DNA of 10,943 nt from Bacteroides sp. (GTDB lineage: Bacteria > Bacteroidota > Bacteroidia > Bacteroidales > Bacteroidaceae), in NCBI GenBank assembly GCA_030151635.1, contig JASLDF010000244.1:1-10943 (forward strand), read 5' to 3'. The position numbers and the translations under genes were made by a program. Below, one piece after another: positions 10,252 through 10,943 of this stretch (positions are counted from its first letter, which is position 1; each line of letters begins with the position of its first letter). The notes beneath the pieces are model-generated. The model did not search any database, was not told where the DNA came from, and saw only the letters and a program-made list of their open reading frames with translations.

Positions 10252-10375
10252 TCAAAATAATTAACTGTAAATTGTATTGTCAAATAAAATTGTAAAATCA
10301 AAGTTCTAGACAGTTCTAAAAAAAGTATTTTATCAAAAAAAGTGCATTAGTGCAAATTAGAAATATCTAAAGCTT
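10252..10375. other. AT-rich region upstream of prfB
   Basis: This 124-nt stretch between the element and the prfB -7 box has no ORF or RNA gene that I can support. It holds two copies of AAATTGTA (10269-10276 and 10287-10294, 18 bp apart) and two of AGTTCTA (10302-10308 and 10312-10318, 10 bp apart), next to an A-run (10318-10324). It probably contains the upstream part of the prfB promoter, but no clear -33 TTTG is seen at the expected 19-21-nt distance from the -7 box. Confidence 0.4.
10302..10318 (+). repeat. AGTTCTA direct repeat, 10-bp period
   Basis: AGTTCTA occurs at 10302-10308 and 10312-10318, one helical turn apart and 58-74 bp upstream of the prfB -7 box. Spacing of this sort is compatible with an operator for a DNA-binding protein. 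In AT-rich DNA a 7-bp pair can also arise by chance, so the role is uncertain. Confidence 0.25.
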
Positions 10376-10383
10376 TATCTTTG
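10376..10383 (+). promoter_or_regulatory. Candidate -7 promoter element for prfB
   Basis: TATCTTTG matches the Bacteroidota primary-sigma -7 consensus TAnnTTTG exactly and is followed by C, as is common. It lies 17 nt before the prfB ATG, so transcription would start roughly 10-15 nt before the start codon and give a very short leader. A -33 TTTG at the usual 19-21-nt spacing is not evident. prfB therefore appears to have its own promoter, independent of the rpoBC operon, which ends at the upstream terminator. Confidence 0.6.
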
Positions 10384-10400
10384 CATAAAATTATATTAAG

Positions 10401-10943
10401 ATGATAACAATAGAACAACTTAAAGACATTCAAGAGCGCACACTCGCGTTGAGGAGGTATCTTTGACATCGATGAGCGTAAAATTCAATTAGAAGAAGAA
10501 CAATTGAGAACTCAGGCTCCAGATTTCTGGGATGATCCTAAGATTGCTCAAGTTCAAATGAAAATGGTGAAAGATATTGAGCAATGGATTAATGATTATG
10601 AACTTGCAGTTACTTTATCTGAAGAACTTGAATTAGCTTTCGATTTTTGTAAAGATGGTTTAATGTCAGAAGAAGATGTTGATATGAACTATTCTAAGGC
10701 ATTGTCCCATATTGAAAGTCTAGAACTTAAGAATATGCTTCGTGAAGAGGCTGATGAATTAGGTTGTATTGTGAAAATCAACTCGGGTGCTGGCGGTACT
10801 GAAAGTCAAGACTGGGCGTCTATGTTGATGCGTATGTACCTTAAATGGGCAGAAAATAGCCAATACAAAGTAACGTTATCAAGCTTACAAGAAGGTGATG
10901 AAGCAGGTATTAAAACTTGTACAATTCAAGTCGAAGGTGATTT
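10401..10943 (+). CDS. prfB: Peptide chain release factor 2, programmed +1 frameshift (5' part)
   Basis: RF2 recognises UAA and UGA stop codons in the ribosomal A site and triggers peptide release. Codons 1-21 (MITIEQLKDIQERTLALRRYL) end at an in-frame TGA (10464-10466). Skipping T10464 resumes at GAC (10465) in the +1 frame, and reading stays open for 159 codons to the window end. The joined product matches the RF2 N-terminus: helical domain 1 with the family-typical APDFWDDP, then the start of domain 2 with GAGGTESQDWASMLMRMYLKW from residue ~129. The codon-recognition tripeptide and the GGQ catalytic loop lie beyond the window. The gene is not broken, because the TGA is the autoregulatory site. 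ATG at 10401 is the start that leads into the frameshift site at the usual distance (E. coli codon 26, here 22). No Shine-Dalgarno motif precedes it. Confidence 0.96.
10452..10467 (+). promoter_or_regulatory. RF2 programmed +1 frameshift signal
   Basis: The order is AGGAGG (10452-10457), TAT spacer, the slippery CTT (10461-10463) and TGAC (10464-10467). In E. coli the equivalent is AGG GGG TAT CTT TGA C. The internal anti-SD pairing strains the ribosome, peptidyl-tRNA(Leu) slips from CUU to UUU, and slow termination at UGA-C when RF2 is scarce favours the +1 shift. This gives negative feedback on RF2 level. The element here keeps every known component, with a stronger SD-like hexamer than in E. 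coli. Confidence 0.97.

Noticed and set aside
10086..10301. 71-codon ORF on the - strand in the rpoC-prfB gap
   Set aside because: It crosses the right inverted repeat, has a low-complexity Phe/Tyr/Leu-rich product with no recognisable family, and looks like a chance opening in AT-rich DNA.
10401..10466. Apparent 21-codon ORF ended by TGA, suggesting a prfB pseudogene
   Set aside because: The stop is part of the conserved AGGAGG-TAT-CTT-TGA-C frameshift signal, and RF2 homology continues without a break in the +1 frame.

Overview
The window is a segment of a Bacteroidota chromosome, most like Bacteroidales. It carries the ribosomal-protein/RNA-polymerase operon rplK-rplA-rplJ-rplL-rpoB-rpoC, followed by an intergenic region and the first part of prfB (peptide-chain release factor 2). 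The assignment rests on four observations. The DNA is AT-rich. The start codons lack Shine-Dalgarno motifs and instead have A/T-rich leaders. RpoB (1270 aa) and RpoC (1427 aa) have lengths and sequence character typical of the phylum. A Bacteroidota-type -7 box (TAnnTTTG) lies in front of prfB. Genus cannot be read from the sequence.

Layout, all genes on the + strand. Positions 1-21 are the likely last codons of rplK. rplA (L1), rplJ (L10) and rplL (L7/L12) follow with gaps of 14, 14 and 43 nt. The 102-nt rplL-rpoB gap holds a strong terminator-like hairpin, probably an attenuator that lowers polymerase output relative to ribosomal stalk protein. rpoB and rpoC are separated by 80 nt containing a hairpin without a U-tract. 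A 14-bp-stem intrinsic terminator closes the operon after rpoC. All genes are intact, and the polymerase subunits keep their catalytic and zinc-binding residues.

The 442-nt region between rpoC and prfB is the accessory part. After the rpoC terminator there is a 223-bp block (10026-10248) bounded by 25-bp imperfect terminal inverted repeats. These begin with TG and end with CA, and a 3-bp direct repeat (TAT) flanks the block. It has no credible ORF and looks like a MITE or the emptied shell of an insertion sequence. The remaining ~150 nt is the upstream region of prfB, with a candidate promoter whose -7 box lies only 17 nt before the ATG.

prfB is interrupted by an in-frame TGA after codon 21. 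This is the classic autoregulatory +1 frameshift site (AGGAGG, 3-nt spacer, CTT TGA C), by which RF2 controls its own synthesis. Translation resumes in the +1 frame and runs to the window edge. The stimulatory AGGAGG is notable because none of the six visible start codons has a Shine-Dalgarno motif.
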